Assembly: GCA_021647805.1 (NCBI GenBank)
Contig: JAKITZ010000025.1
Coordinates: forward strand, 1-16,206
Origin: Robiginitomaculum sp.
GTDB lineage: Bacteria > Pseudomonadota > Alphaproteobacteria > Caulobacterales > Maricaulaceae
Direction of reading: 5' to 3'
Length of the DNA: 16,206 bases
Part shown: one piece after another, positions 1-6,131 of the stretch
Layout: each line of letters begins with the position of its first letter
Position numbering within the stretch: the first letter of the stretch is position 1
Program-made: the position numbers and the translations under genes
The notes under the pieces: model-generated
Seen by the model: only the letters and a program-made list of their open reading frames with translations
Databases searched by the model: none
What the model was told of the DNA's origin: nothing

Positions 1-1
1 T

Positions 2-319
2 AATGATATTGAGCCAGAAGATTGCTTTTGGCAAAGCCCTGGCGAACGTAGTAATGCTATAAAACAAGCTGGATTCGATGTTTGTAAAGTTAAAGAAACT
101 ACTGGAAGTTACCTGCGCTCATTGCGAAAATCACTGAGCACGGCACATAAAAGCCAATTAGATCTTGAAGGCGCTATAAAACTTGCGCCAATTCTGGAGC
201 CTTTGCGAAAATATTTCTCCTTAGAGATGGAAACTGCAAAAAAGCGCCTAAACACCCTTGAAAAAGGGAGCGTTGCAGTCTATCGTTATCAGGTTATCAA
301 GCAACGCGCTGACGGTTAA
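2..319 (+). CDS. C-terminal end of a protein, possibly a class I SAM-dependent methyltransferase (partial)
   Basis: The frame is open from the first bases of the window and ends at TAA 317-319, giving the last 105 residues of a protein whose start lies outside. The segment begins with an acidic and aromatic stretch, then an 'AGFDVCKVKETT' motif. It ends in a charged helix (EMETAKKRLNTLEKG) followed by a final strand (VAVYRYQVIKQ). A glycine-phenylalanine turn followed by an alternating beta strand near the C-terminus, with a closing YRY-type strand, is the usual ending of class I methyltransferases. The SAM-binding motifs are not in view, so this is an inference from the ending alone. The gene is codirectional with the dehydrogenase 70 nt downstream. 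A different enzyme family cannot be excluded. Confidence 0.5.
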   Translation, partial: NDIEPEDCFWQSPGERSNAIKQAGFDVCKVKETTGSYLRSLRKSLSTAHKSQLDLEGAIKLAPILEPLRKYFSLEMETAKKRLNTLEKGSVAVYRYQVIKQRADG

Positions 320-389
320 GACTTTAATCAAAAAAGCAACTTTTATGCGCAAAATATAACTGAACCGGCCACATTTTTTGTGATGCCAA

Positions 390-1487
390 GTGCGAGCGAG
401 CGTAATGAGCGTATTTGAGTGCGATGCTTTTCAGCATCATGAGTCTGTACATTTTTTTGTCGATAAACTAACCGGAATGAAGGCAATCATTGCCATTCAT
501 TCAACGGATCTAGGGCCTGCTTTGGGCGGGTGCCGCATGGTTCGCTACAGTAATTCAGCCGAAGCGCTAACTGATGTGTTGCGGCTTTCACGTGGCATGA
601 GCTTGAAAAACTCTCTTGCTGGCTTGGAGCTTGGCGGCGGTAAAGCTGTTATCATGGTTCCGGAAAGCTGGAATAACGATCCAAAATATGATGGCCCAGA
701 ACGAGCAGAGCTGTTTAGAGCATTTGGCAGAGCCGTTGACAGCCTTGGCGGACGTTACATCACCGCTGAAGACATGAATGTCAGTGTTGAGGATGCCAGT
801 AATATTAGGCGTAGCACCAAGTATGTAGTCGGACTTGATACCGGTATGGGTGATCCGTCACCATTTACTGCCCAAGGGGTGTTCGTAGGAATGCGCGCTT
901 GTATCAAGCGGGCGTTTAAGACGAGCAGCTTTGCTGGGTTGACGGTGGCTGTTCAAGGGCTTGGGAAAGTTGGGTGGAGATTATGTGAGGATATTCACAA
1001 AGCCGGCGCCAACCTGATTGTTGCGGATATTGTCGACGAGACTTTGCAAAAAGCCAAAGCCGAGTTTGGCGCAATCATAGCTGATAAAGATGGCATTGTT
1101 ACCACAAGCTGTGATGTATTTGCTCCATGTGCCAGAGGCGGTGTTATCAACGAAGATACGATCGGTCAGGTGCGGGCAAAAGTGATTGCTGGATCGGCAA
1201 ACAATCAGCTTTCTAACGATACATTGGGTGTTGATTTGCATAAAGCTGGTATTTTATATGCGCCAGATTATGTGATAAATGCCGGTGGTGTGATCAATAT
1301 TGCTCCTGAAGTTCAAGGGGTAATTGATCATAAGTGGGTAGCAATGAAAGTTGCTGGTTTGGAACAGACCTTGGGTGAAATACTTGATAAATCCATGACT
1401 GAAGACCGCCCAACCAATGAGGTTGCTGATGAAATAGCTTCAAGAAGAATTTTGGATGCTCGGGTAAAACCTATGCAGGCGGCTTAG
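390..1487 (+). CDS. Leu/Phe/Val-type amino-acid dehydrogenase (leucine dehydrogenase-like)
   Basis: This protein belongs to the Glu/Leu/Phe/Val dehydrogenase family. Members reversibly deaminate a branched-chain or aromatic amino acid to its 2-oxo acid with NAD+, in the cytoplasm. The N-terminal half carries the substrate domain with DLGPALGGCRM and the glycine-rich ELGGGKAVI motif, whose lysine (about residue 85) matches the catalytic lysine of leucine dehydrogenase. ITAEDMNVS and the later NNQL and APDYVINAGG motifs are also family marks. The second half is a Rossmann fold with GLGKVG at about 190-195 and an aspartate (VADI, about 213) at the end of the second strand, which fits NAD rather than NADP. 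Length is 365 residues from GTG 390, or 360 from ATG 405; both are normal, neither has a strong ribosome site, and ATG 405 is a reasonable alternative. The substrate (Leu, Val or Phe) cannot be told from the sequence. Confidence 0.9.
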   Translation: MRASVMSVFECDAFQHHESVHFFVDKLTGMKAIIAIHSTDLGPALGGCRMVRYSNSAEALTDVLRLSRGMSLKNSLAGLELGGGKAVIMVPESWNNDPKYDGPERAELFRAFGRAVDSLGGRYITAEDMNVSVEDASNIRRSTKYVVGLDTGMGDPSPFTAQGVFVGMRACIKRAFKTSSFAGLTVAVQGLGKVGWRLCEDIHKAGANLIVADIVDETLQKAKAEFGAIIADKDGIVTTSCDVFAPCARGGVINEDTIGQVRAKVIAGSANNQLSNDTLGVDLHKAGILYAPDYVINAGGVINIAPEVQGVIDHKWVAMKVAGLEQTLGEILDKSMTEDRPTNEVADEIASRRILDARVKPMQAA

Positions 1488-1497
1488 GGCTTTAATT

Positions 1498-1821
1498 ATT
1501 CACAGAAATTCACTTTTCCTATGTAGTGCTAATAGATGGCGTAGCCCAACGGCAGAACAGGTGTTTGCTGACTATCCTGACGTGGAAACAGATTCTGCGG
1601 GTCTTTCTGCAGATGCAGATGTTAGGCTCTCGATCGAACAAATTTTATGGGCAGACATAATTTTTGTCATGGAAGCAAAACATAAGAAGAAATTGCAACA
1701 AAAATTCAAAAAACACTTGAATAGCAAGCGGGTTGTTGTGCTTGGGATCCCTGATAATTATAGTTTTATGCAGGTTGAGTTAGTAAAATTGCTTGAAAAT
1801 AAAGTTGCCAAATTCTTATAA
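1498..1821 (+). CDS. Low-molecular-weight protein tyrosine phosphatase-like protein, apparent ATT start
   Basis: The reading frame carries LFLCSANRWRSPTAE, which contains the CX5R phosphate-binding loop of low-molecular-weight phosphatases (Cys-Ser-Ala-Asn-Arg-Trp-Arg). A distal IPDNYSFM segment supplies the expected general-acid aspartate. Total length of about 107 residues matches the short COG4551-type branch. The first ATG/GTG/TTG of this frame is GTG 1561, which lies beyond the catalytic loop and cannot be the start. Upstream of the loop the frame runs back to a stop at 1465-1467 without any ATG, GTG or TTG. ATT at 1498 (or 1495) sits at the right distance from the catalytic cysteine. 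The gene begins 10 nt after the dehydrogenase stop, so it may be read by coupling. Either it uses a rare ATT start or it has lost its start codon. Confidence 0.7.
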   Translation: MHRNSLFLCSANRWRSPTAEQVFADYPDVETDSAGLSADADVRLSIEQILWADIIFVMEAKHKKKLQQKFKKHLNSKRVVVLGIPDNYSFMQVELVKLLENKVAKFL

Positions 1822-1849
1822 AAAAATCAGGCTGGGGATGATGTTATGG

Positions 1850-2491
1850 TTAAGCCAATTCGCGAATGGATTGTAAGGCTCTAGCAATAACTATTGGGTT
1901 TTCTTCGGTAAACAGGCTTGGAAAATTACTGCTATCACCTGATGCCTCAAGTCGTCCTGGGTTGGTGCGCCAGCGTCGTAAAATCGCAATTCCGTTCCAG
2001 TTAAAAAGATATAGCTCTCCATCATAAAGCCTAGTTCGTGCTGCATCAAATATCACTAAAGCTCCTTGCGCAAATTCGCCAACCATAGAATCATCACAAA
2101 CCTCTAATGCAAATGGTTGCAGCGCCCATAAAGAAGCCGGCAAATATCGTTGAGCTTTTGGGGTGTCTTTTAAGAAGTTATCCGTCGATATAGGCCACTC
2201 GAGAACCGGAACATGAACAATTGGTGTGGTTAAATACTGACCTTGCTCGCCAACAACAGGTGTTGCTAGGGAGTCTCCGTCAACTGGAGCTTCCATGCCG
2301 CTGATTAACCACAAGTGGCGAACATCCAACGCGTAAGCAATTCTGGAGGTAATGGCATGTCTTGGTTCGTGATTGCCGCTTTCCCAATTGCCGATAGTTG
2401 GTTGACTGACACCAAGCAGCAAAGCCAGTTCAGTTTGGCTTAAGTTTTTGTTTTTACGCGCACTCTTGATGCGTTGGCCAATTATAGTCAT
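1850..2491 (-). CDS. XRE-family repressor with C-terminal S24/LexA-like domain
   Basis: The first 60 residues form a Cro/CI-type helix-turn-helix (LSQTELALLLGVSQPTIGNWESG). The C-terminal half is an S24 peptidase-like fold: VCDDSMVGEF carries the serine (about residue 135) in the position of the LexA/CI nucleophile, followed by GALVIFD and DGELYLFNWNG. The usual lysine of the dyad (as in LexA TVKRL) is replaced: the equivalent strand reads AILRRWR. No Ala-Gly cleavage site is evident in the linker. The protein therefore probably binds DNA and dimerises through the S24 fold but is unlikely to self-cleave in an SOS response. The start has a good ribosome site, GAGGAA, about 8 nt upstream. A perfect 7-bp inverted repeat in front of the gene could be its own operator. 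It is convergent with the phosphatase gene. Confidence 0.85.
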   Translation of the reverse strand: MTIIGQRIKSARKNKNLSQTELALLLGVSQPTIGNWESGNHEPRHAITSRIAYALDVRHLWLISGMEAPVDGDSLATPVVGEQGQYLTTPIVHVPVLEWPISTDNFLKDTPKAQRYLPASLWALQPFALEVCDDSMVGEFAQGALVIFDAARTRLYDGELYLFNWNGIAILRRWRTNPGRLEASGDSSNFPSLFTEENPIVIARALQSIRELA

Positions 2492-2509
2492 TTTTGATGT
2501 TCCTCAATG

Positions 2510-2546
2510 TACCTATAAAAACATATAAAGTAAGAAAAGATAGGTA
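2510..2546. promoter_or_regulatory. Inverted repeat TACCTAT/ATAGGTA upstream of the XRE/S24 repressor
   Basis: TACCTAT at 2510-2516 and its exact reverse complement ATAGGTA at 2540-2546 are separated by 23 AT-rich bases, 19 nt in front of the repressor start. The spacing puts the half-site centres about three helical turns apart, which fits two dimers or a looped dimer of an XRE repressor. Autoregulation is inferred. The rest of the 312-nt gap (2492-2803) is very AT-rich and holds only this repeat, a plus-strand promoter and a short upstream ORF. Confidence 0.4.
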
Positions 2547-2708
2547 AAACTTATAAAATAGAACCCCGGAGCATTTGGAGAATATATATTAGAGGTCTTA
2601 ACTGGTGGAATAAAAAGTTATATTTTGAGGGGGTATTGATACCTCTTCGTAGAACAAATAATTCACACAATTGTTATATTACAAAATTGAAATATAAGTA
2701 AAAGGCGG

Positions 2709-2736
2709 TTGACTTTGGTGAAAAAACTAATATTTA
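2709..2736 (+). promoter_or_regulatory. Candidate sigma70-type promoter for the small conserved protein
   Basis: A -35-like TTGACT (2709-2714) and a -10-like TATTTA (2731-2736) are separated by 16 nt and lie in the right direction and distance for the genes at 2761 and 2804. The match is good for the -35 and moderate for the -10. Confidence 0.45.
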
Positions 2737-2760
2737 GTGAAATTCTAGCGAGGAATTTTT

Positions 2761-2784
2761 ATGCTAGAACAACTCTTGACATAG
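2761..2784 (+). other. Seven-codon upstream ORF (MLEQLLT)
   Basis: ATG 2761 has a well-placed ribosome site (GCGAGGA, about 6 nt upstream) and reads seven codons to TAG at 2782-2784. It ends 19 nt before the ATG of the next gene and is in a different frame. The ribosome site is better than that of the main gene, so this may be a leader peptide that tunes translation of 2804-2995. It may also be chance in an AT-rich leader. Confidence 0.3.
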
Positions 2785-2803
2785 CTAACAGGAATTTGCC
2801 GCA

Positions 2804-2995
2804 ATGAACGGTGATTATTGTAATAATGATGGTGCTCGCGATTTGAAGCGCCGGATCGAAACTTATTGGATTGACAAGGGCTATGATGTCCAGGTGCAAT
2901 TGATAGAGGGAACGTTCATGGCGGCCATGCGCTCGGCCAGGACAGAGGTTCGTTCTGATATGGTAAACGGCATGCCGCAAAGGCGCGCTGCATAA
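2804..2995 (+). CDS. Small conserved alphaproteobacterial protein of unknown function
   Basis: This 63-residue, basic protein has an N-terminal amphipathic helix (ARDLKRRIETYWIDKGY) and a strand-rich middle (DVQVQLIEGTF). Its C-terminus contains RSARTEVRSDMVNGMP, a signature I associate from memory with short uncharacterised proteins of Caulobacterales, Hyphomonadales and sphingomonads. No catalytic motif, signal peptide or membrane segment is visible, so it is probably a small cytoplasmic protein. A weak ribosome site (AGGA) lies about 10 nt before ATG 2804. It has its own candidate promoter at 2709-2736 and a tiny upstream ORF. No function can be assigned. Confidence 0.75.
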   Translation: MNGDYCNNDGARDLKRRIETYWIDKGYDVQVQLIEGTFMAAMRSARTEVRSDMVNGMPQRRAA

Positions 2996-3073
2996 AAATC
3001 AAGAAAAATGGCAGTTTTATTTAGTTTGCTCTTCACAAGCTGAAATAAACCGCTACAACACGCTTCCTATTAA

Positions 3074-3138
3074 GGTGGAGCAGCCCGCCGTAGCCGTAAG
3101 GCAACAATAAGCTGTTACCCGAGCTAAAGGCTCAGGTA
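3074..3138 (+). other. Duplicated 5' tRNA-fMet segment plus stem-loop upstream of the tRNA
   Basis: The 14-nt string GGTGGAGCAGCCCG at 3074-3087 is identical to positions 3154-3167 inside the tRNA, 80 bp further on, and is followed by GTAGC in both places. Beyond that the match is lost. Just before the tRNA, TACC-c-GAGC (3116-3124) pairs with GCTC-a-GGTA (3130-3138) across a 5-nt loop, a stem of eight pairs with one mismatch. The first part may be a decayed copy of the tRNA 5' half, perhaps a relic of an earlier integration or duplication. The hairpin's role is unknown. Confidence 0.4.
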
Positions 3139-3148
3139 CTTAGATTGT

Positions 3149-3227
<79 letters not shown>

Positions 3228-3311
3228 TTTTACCGAATAACTCATTGATATATAAGCAAAACTATCGATAAGAAGATTTCTCTTTTTATCTACATATCAC
3301 CTATGTTATAC

Positions 3312-3330
3312 TGACACACATGGGACACAC
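3312..3330 (+). promoter_or_regulatory. Candidate left integrase arm site TGACACAC-N3-GGACACAC
   Basis: Two direct half-motifs, TGACACAC (3312-3319) and GGACACAC (3323-3330), lie 85 bp inside attL and about 45 nt before the integrase start. They overlap the likely integrase promoter region (TATACT at 3306-3311). The same pair recurs at 9557-9576 near attR. Symmetric placement at both ends is what arm-type integrase binding sites look like; binding here could also repress integrase transcription. Confidence 0.55.
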
Positions 3331-3374
3331 TATTTGTAGCCATTGCGAATCAGTCAGTAAGGAGGTGTTTTAGG

Positions 3375-4552
3375 ATGCCTTCACATAGTTACGCCGCAGG
3401 AAAAATCCGTCTTTACAAGCGTGGAAGAAGTCGATTTTGGCAATGCACGGCTTTTGTTGGTGGACGAAAATACAGAAAATCAACACATGAAGAAAATTTA
3501 ATTGCAGCGCGTGAATTTGCAGAAGATTGGCTTTTGGAGCTTCAAGGCAGGCATATAACCGGTAATCTTAAACATGAAAAAACTGTCAGTGAAGCAGCAG
3601 AGCAATTCGTAATTGAATATGAACCATCACACAAGGAGAACGAAGCCCCGCCTGGGTACGTGGCCACAAGGATCGCTTATGTTTACACTTGTTACCATTC
3701 TTTGGTGATTTGGGCTTGTCAGAAGTTACGGCAGGCAAGACTCAGGAATACCGAATGCACCGCATTCAGACATCATCAACAGGAAAGCCGCCTGCCCGCA
3801 ATACAATTCACAACGAAATTGTTACTTTGCGCCAGGTGCTCAAAACCGCCGTGCGCCATGGTTGGGTTGAGCATCTAGCTGACCTTTCCCCACCTTACAA
3901 AACGCAAGGGAAGATATCGCATCGTCCTTGGTTTAGTCCCAAGGAATACAAACAGCTTTATGAGGCGACACGCCGCCGCATCACAGAACAGAAAAACGGC
4001 CTGCACAAACACCACGCAAAAGACCTGCATGATTTTGTGTTGTTTATGGCCAATACAGGCCTGCGCCCAGATGAGGTTTTTACTATCCAGCATCGCGACG
4101 TAGATATTGTTGATGATGAAGCAACCAACGAAACCATTTTAGAAATCGAAGTTCGAGGAAAGCGCGGGATTGGCTATTGCAAGAGCATGCCAAATGCCGT
4201 TCGACCCTACCAACGCATTGTTCAACGTAACAAGCCGCAACCGCAAGACAAGGTCTTCCCCGTCAATCATCGAAAGATGTTTAACAATTTACTTGAAAAA
4301 GAGGGATTAAAAACGACAAGAGAAGGAAAGAAACGTACCGCCTACTCGCTTCGTCACACCTACATATGCTTACGATTGATGGAAGGTGCTGACATATATC
4401 AAATCGCAAAGAACTGTCGTACCAGCGTCGAAATGATCGAAAAATACTACGCCGCTCATATCAAGAACGTGATCGACGCCGCAGCAGTGAACGTCCGTAG
4501 GGTAAAACCAAAAAAGCTCAATCCACCTAAACCCGTAGATGATCTTGATTAA
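3375..4552 (+). pseudogene. Tyrosine recombinase/integrase, broken by a single-base frameshift
   Basis: A strong ribosome site (AAGGAGGT, 3360-3367) precedes ATG 3375. The first frame gives an N-terminal arm-binding type domain (GKIRLYKRGRSRFWQC...) through ...QFVIEYE at about 3623. The homologous sequence then continues in another frame as TITQGERSPAWVRGHK and LLPFFGDLGLSEVTAGKTQEY, the core-binding domain. The catalytic domain follows with NTGLRPDEV (box I Arg), RGKRG (Lys), YSLRHTY (box II, Tyr in place of the usual His, as in many phage integrases) and EKYYAAH (nucleophilic Tyr). One missing base at about 3621-3624 (GAACC for GAAACC) explains the break; restored, the protein is about 392 residues. 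No slippery heptamer is present, so programmed frameshifting is unlikely. A sequencing error remains possible. Confidence 0.85.
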
Positions 4553-4720
4553 ACGAGAACAAAAGTGACCACATGGGTCGCTTAGCGTTTAATCTACCCT
4601 TTGAAAAATGCACAGGTTACGCACATGGCGAACTCTTAGGCCGTGCATTTATCCTTGCTCTGCAATGAAGCCCCGGTGGGAAATGCGTAATTGCATTAGA
4701 ATAAATTCTTTCTTTTAACT

Positions 4721-4765
4721 CTCGCGAAGATGCTGCATCTTGAAAAGCGAGATGATCTTTTTGCT
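4721..4765 (+). terminator. Stem-loop followed by T-rich run downstream of the integrase
   Basis: AAGATG (4727-4732) pairs with CATCTT (4736-4741) across a 3-nt loop, inside an outer CTCGC/GCGAG pair (4721-4725 and 4747-4751). A T-rich stretch (CTTTTTGCTTT) follows at 4755-4765. This fits an intrinsic terminator insulating the integrase from the downstream operon. A weaker 7-bp hairpin with one wobble sits at 4564-4582, immediately after the integrase stop. Nothing else is seen in the 4553-4857 gap apart from the inverted repeat at 4815-4832. Confidence 0.45.
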
Positions 4766-4814
4766 TTAATACCTAATGTTTACTAAATACAACTTATTGA
4801 TGTTTGGAAAAAAA

Positions 4815-4832
4815 TACTGTATTTTCTCAGTA
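4815..4832. promoter_or_regulatory. Inverted repeat TACTG-N8-CAGTA upstream of the HTH gene
   Basis: TACTG (4815-4819) and CAGTA (4828-4832) form a 5-bp inverted repeat with an 8-nt AT-rich spacer, 26 nt before the HTH start. Position and symmetry suit an operator for the small HTH regulator. The arms are short, so chance is possible. Confidence 0.3.
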
Positions 4833-4857
4833 TGCAATATACCTTATGGGGCAAAAT

Positions 4858-5058
4858 ATGAGCGATATTTGGACTATCAAAGACGTCGCAAGCTATTTGA
4901 AGTTAACAGAAAAAACTGCTTATCGGCTTGTTGCCGAGGGTGAAATTCCTGGCTTCAAAGTTGGGGGGAGCTGGCGGTTTAGTAAGGATGAAGTAGAAAA
5001 ATGGGTAACCGAGCAAGCAAAAAAGAACAAGAAATTTCTGAGGGAATCACCTAAGTGA
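4858..5058 (+). CDS. Small helix-turn-helix DNA-binding protein (excisionase/MerR-like HTH family)
   Basis: This 66-residue protein is almost entirely one winged-helix/HTH domain: WTIKDVASYLKLTEKTAYRLVAEGEIPGFKVGGSWRFSKDEVEKWV. The strand IPGFKVGGSWRF is the hallmark of the excisionase-type HTH family, followed by a lysine-rich tail. ATG 4858 is preferred over the in-frame ATG 4846 and TTG 4804 because a G-rich ribosome site (GGGG, 4848-4851) sits 6 nt upstream and the domain begins directly after it. Its stop overlaps the GTG of the next gene (GTGA at 5055-5058), so it was co-translated with the restriction-type gene. That pairing suggests a regulator of the restriction module more than a true excisionase, although a directionality-factor role for the island cannot be ruled out. 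Confidence 0.8.
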   Translation: MSDIWTIKDVASYLKLTEKTAYRLVAEGEIPGFKVGGSWRFSKDEVEKWVTEQAKKNKKFLRESPK

Positions 5059-5492
5059 GCAATACTTTTTTTGAAAAACCAATCCTGAATTCGCCGTATG
5101 AAGAACCAAAACTTCATCATGCGCTTGATGACGAAGGTCAGCCAACAGATTTACCTCCACAAGATGGTCGAAGGACATCCGCCCTTATTTCACCGGTACC
5201 AAAACCGAAAAAGAAGAAATCCAGAGTTGCTGAAAATCAGCAAGATTTAGCTCTGCACTCTCAAGATGGTATTTCTACCGAAGAGCAAGAATACAACCCC
5301 ACTCCACTAATCAATGATGTTCGTAAACAAGTGAAACAGTGGCGTGAACTTTCAAATCCACAAAATTGGAGCGTAACGCCTACGACAGCCAGATTGTTGC
5401 AACATTGGCGGCAGCATGATTTTCAGGACATTCGACCATTCTTTTGTTAGGTAGAGGCCGTAGAAACGATAATCTGGCTGACAGAAGTCGCG
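5055..5492 (+). pseudogene. N-terminal remnant of a DEAD/DEAH-helicase restriction endonuclease subunit
   Basis: The reading frame opens with FFEKPILNSPYEEPKLHHALDDEGQPT and continues through PVPKPKKKK, STEEQEYNPTPLINDVRKQV and TARLLQHWRQHDFQDIRPFFC. This is the N-terminal pattern I recognise from large type III-like (Res/BPTD_3080-type) restriction helicases. TAG at 5448-5450 stands where the family has Gln (RPFFC-Q-VEAVE), a one-base CAG to TAG change. The same frame continues with VEAVETIIWLTEVA to about 5492 and then leaves the family before the Walker A region. The helicase and nuclease domains, normally many hundreds of residues, are absent, and no partner methyltransferase is present. 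The fragment cannot encode a restriction enzyme. Confidence 0.75.
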
Positions 5493-5711
5493 AGGACACA
5501 AAAACAATACAAAAGGTTTTGGGCGCATATTGAACGTGCGCCATTGCCTATGACTGAAACAGGTTATAAATCACATTTCCATACGCAAGGGACAATTGAA
5601 GCCCACGAGGATGGAGTCGTAGGTCAAGTTACGGCTTGGTTGGACGAGGAGGCGCAGAAGCCTGAATGGAAAGCTCATATAGAGGCCAGCCGTCAGGGGA
5701 CTCTGTTTTGA
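5493..5711 (+). pseudogene. C-terminal fragment of a second, unrelated gene fused after the deletion
   Basis: After about 5492 the same frame continues with KQYKRFWAHIE, APLPMTETGYKSHFHTQG, VVGQVTAWLDEEAQKPEWKAH and a C-terminal EASRQGTLF to TGA 5709-5711. These residues do not resemble the interior of a restriction helicase. They look like the end of a small conserved accessory-genome protein (the TGYxSHF...WLDEEA...EASRQGxLF pattern). The simplest reading is a deletion that removed most of the helicase, and probably its methyltransferase partner, and joined the two coding regions in frame. No start codon with a ribosome site precedes this part, although ATG 5551 lies inside it. Confidence 0.5.
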
Positions 5712-5726
5712 TGCAATATAATATAT

Positions 5727-5746
5727 CATATCGGTTGATTGATATG
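5727..5746. promoter_or_regulatory. Candidate HipB operator CATATC-N8-GATATG
   Basis: CATATC (5727-5732) and GATATG (5741-5746) form an inverted repeat with an 8-nt spacer, 83 nt before hipB and just upstream of its likely -35 element. The geometry matches the E. coli HipB operator type (TATCC-N8-GGATA). A lone GATATG half-site lies at 5778-5783, inside the promoter spacer. Autoregulation by HipB is inferred from the family. Confidence 0.55.
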
Positions 5747-5763
5747 CATTAGCATATAAATTC

Positions 5764-5792
5764 TTGCATGCGTGTCTGATATGTAATAATAT
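5764..5792 (+). promoter_or_regulatory. Candidate hipBA promoter
   Basis: TTGCAT (-35, 5764-5769) and TAATAT (-10, 5787-5792) are separated by exactly 17 nt, and transcription would begin about 30 nt before the hipB start. A HipB-like half-site lies in the spacer, so repressor binding would block polymerase. Confidence 0.55.
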
Positions 5793-5828
5793 ATTAATAA
5801 GATAAAATGAGATGTAGGAATAGATCAA

Positions 5829-6131
5829 ATGTCAGTTGCGCTTGAATATATTTCTCTGGCCTTGAAAGAGGCAAGGCAGGAAAAGGGATTGAGTCAAAGA
5901 GCTTTGAGCACCATTACAGGTTTGCCACAAAGCCACTTGTCCAAAATTGAACGCGGTGAAACCAATCTTACTACCAAGAGTTTGATTGAACTGGCGCGAG
6001 CTTTGGATTTGGAATTAGTGCTAGTTCCAAAACAGCTTATGCCAGCATTAAAGGCCTTAAAAGATAGTGATAATGAAAAGCCTTCTAGTTATGGGTCACG
6101 TTCTGCCTATCGGTTAGATGGGGGGGGATGA
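5829..6131 (+). CDS. hipB: HipB-like XRE-family antitoxin and autorepressor
   Basis: This 100-residue protein carries a Cro/CI helix-turn-helix at about residues 12-65 (ARQEKGLSQRALSTITGLPQSHLSKIERGETNLTTKSLIELARALDLELVLVP), in the order and length usual for HipB. HipB binds operators before its own operon and holds the HipA kinase in an inactive DNA-bound complex. The start has AGGA about 9 nt upstream. The C-terminal tail is low-complexity and ends Gly-Gly-Gly, encoded by an eight-G run (6120-6127). Its TGA overlaps the hipA ATG as ATGA, so the two are translationally coupled. A good promoter and a HipB-type operator lie upstream. Confidence 0.88.
   Translation: MSVALEYISLALKEARQEKGLSQRALSTITGLPQSHLSKIERGETNLTTKSLIELARALDLELVLVPKQLMPALKALKDSDNEKPSSYGSRSAYRLDGGG
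6120..6127 (+). repeat. G8 homopolymer at the hipB-hipA junction
   Basis: Eight consecutive G's encode the last glycines of HipB and directly precede the hipA ATG. With the present length HipB stops at 6129-6131. Adding one G would place the hipB frame in register with hipA and produce a single HipB-HipA fusion. The run also serves as a G-rich ribosome site for hipA. Confidence 0.8.

Noticed and set aside
2774..2779. TTGACA as a -35 box directly before the small gene at 2804
   Set aside because: No -10-like hexamer lies at 16-18 nt spacing, and the start codon would be inside the promoter.
3375..4552. Programmed -1 frameshift producing a full-length integrase
   Set aside because: The junction GAACC is not a slippery X-XXY-YYZ heptamer, and no pseudoknot or strong stem follows; a one-base deletion is simpler.
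4858..5058. The small HTH protein as a definite excisionase (Xis)
   Set aside because: Its GTGA overlap with the restriction-type gene points as much to a controller of that module; the fold alone does not decide.
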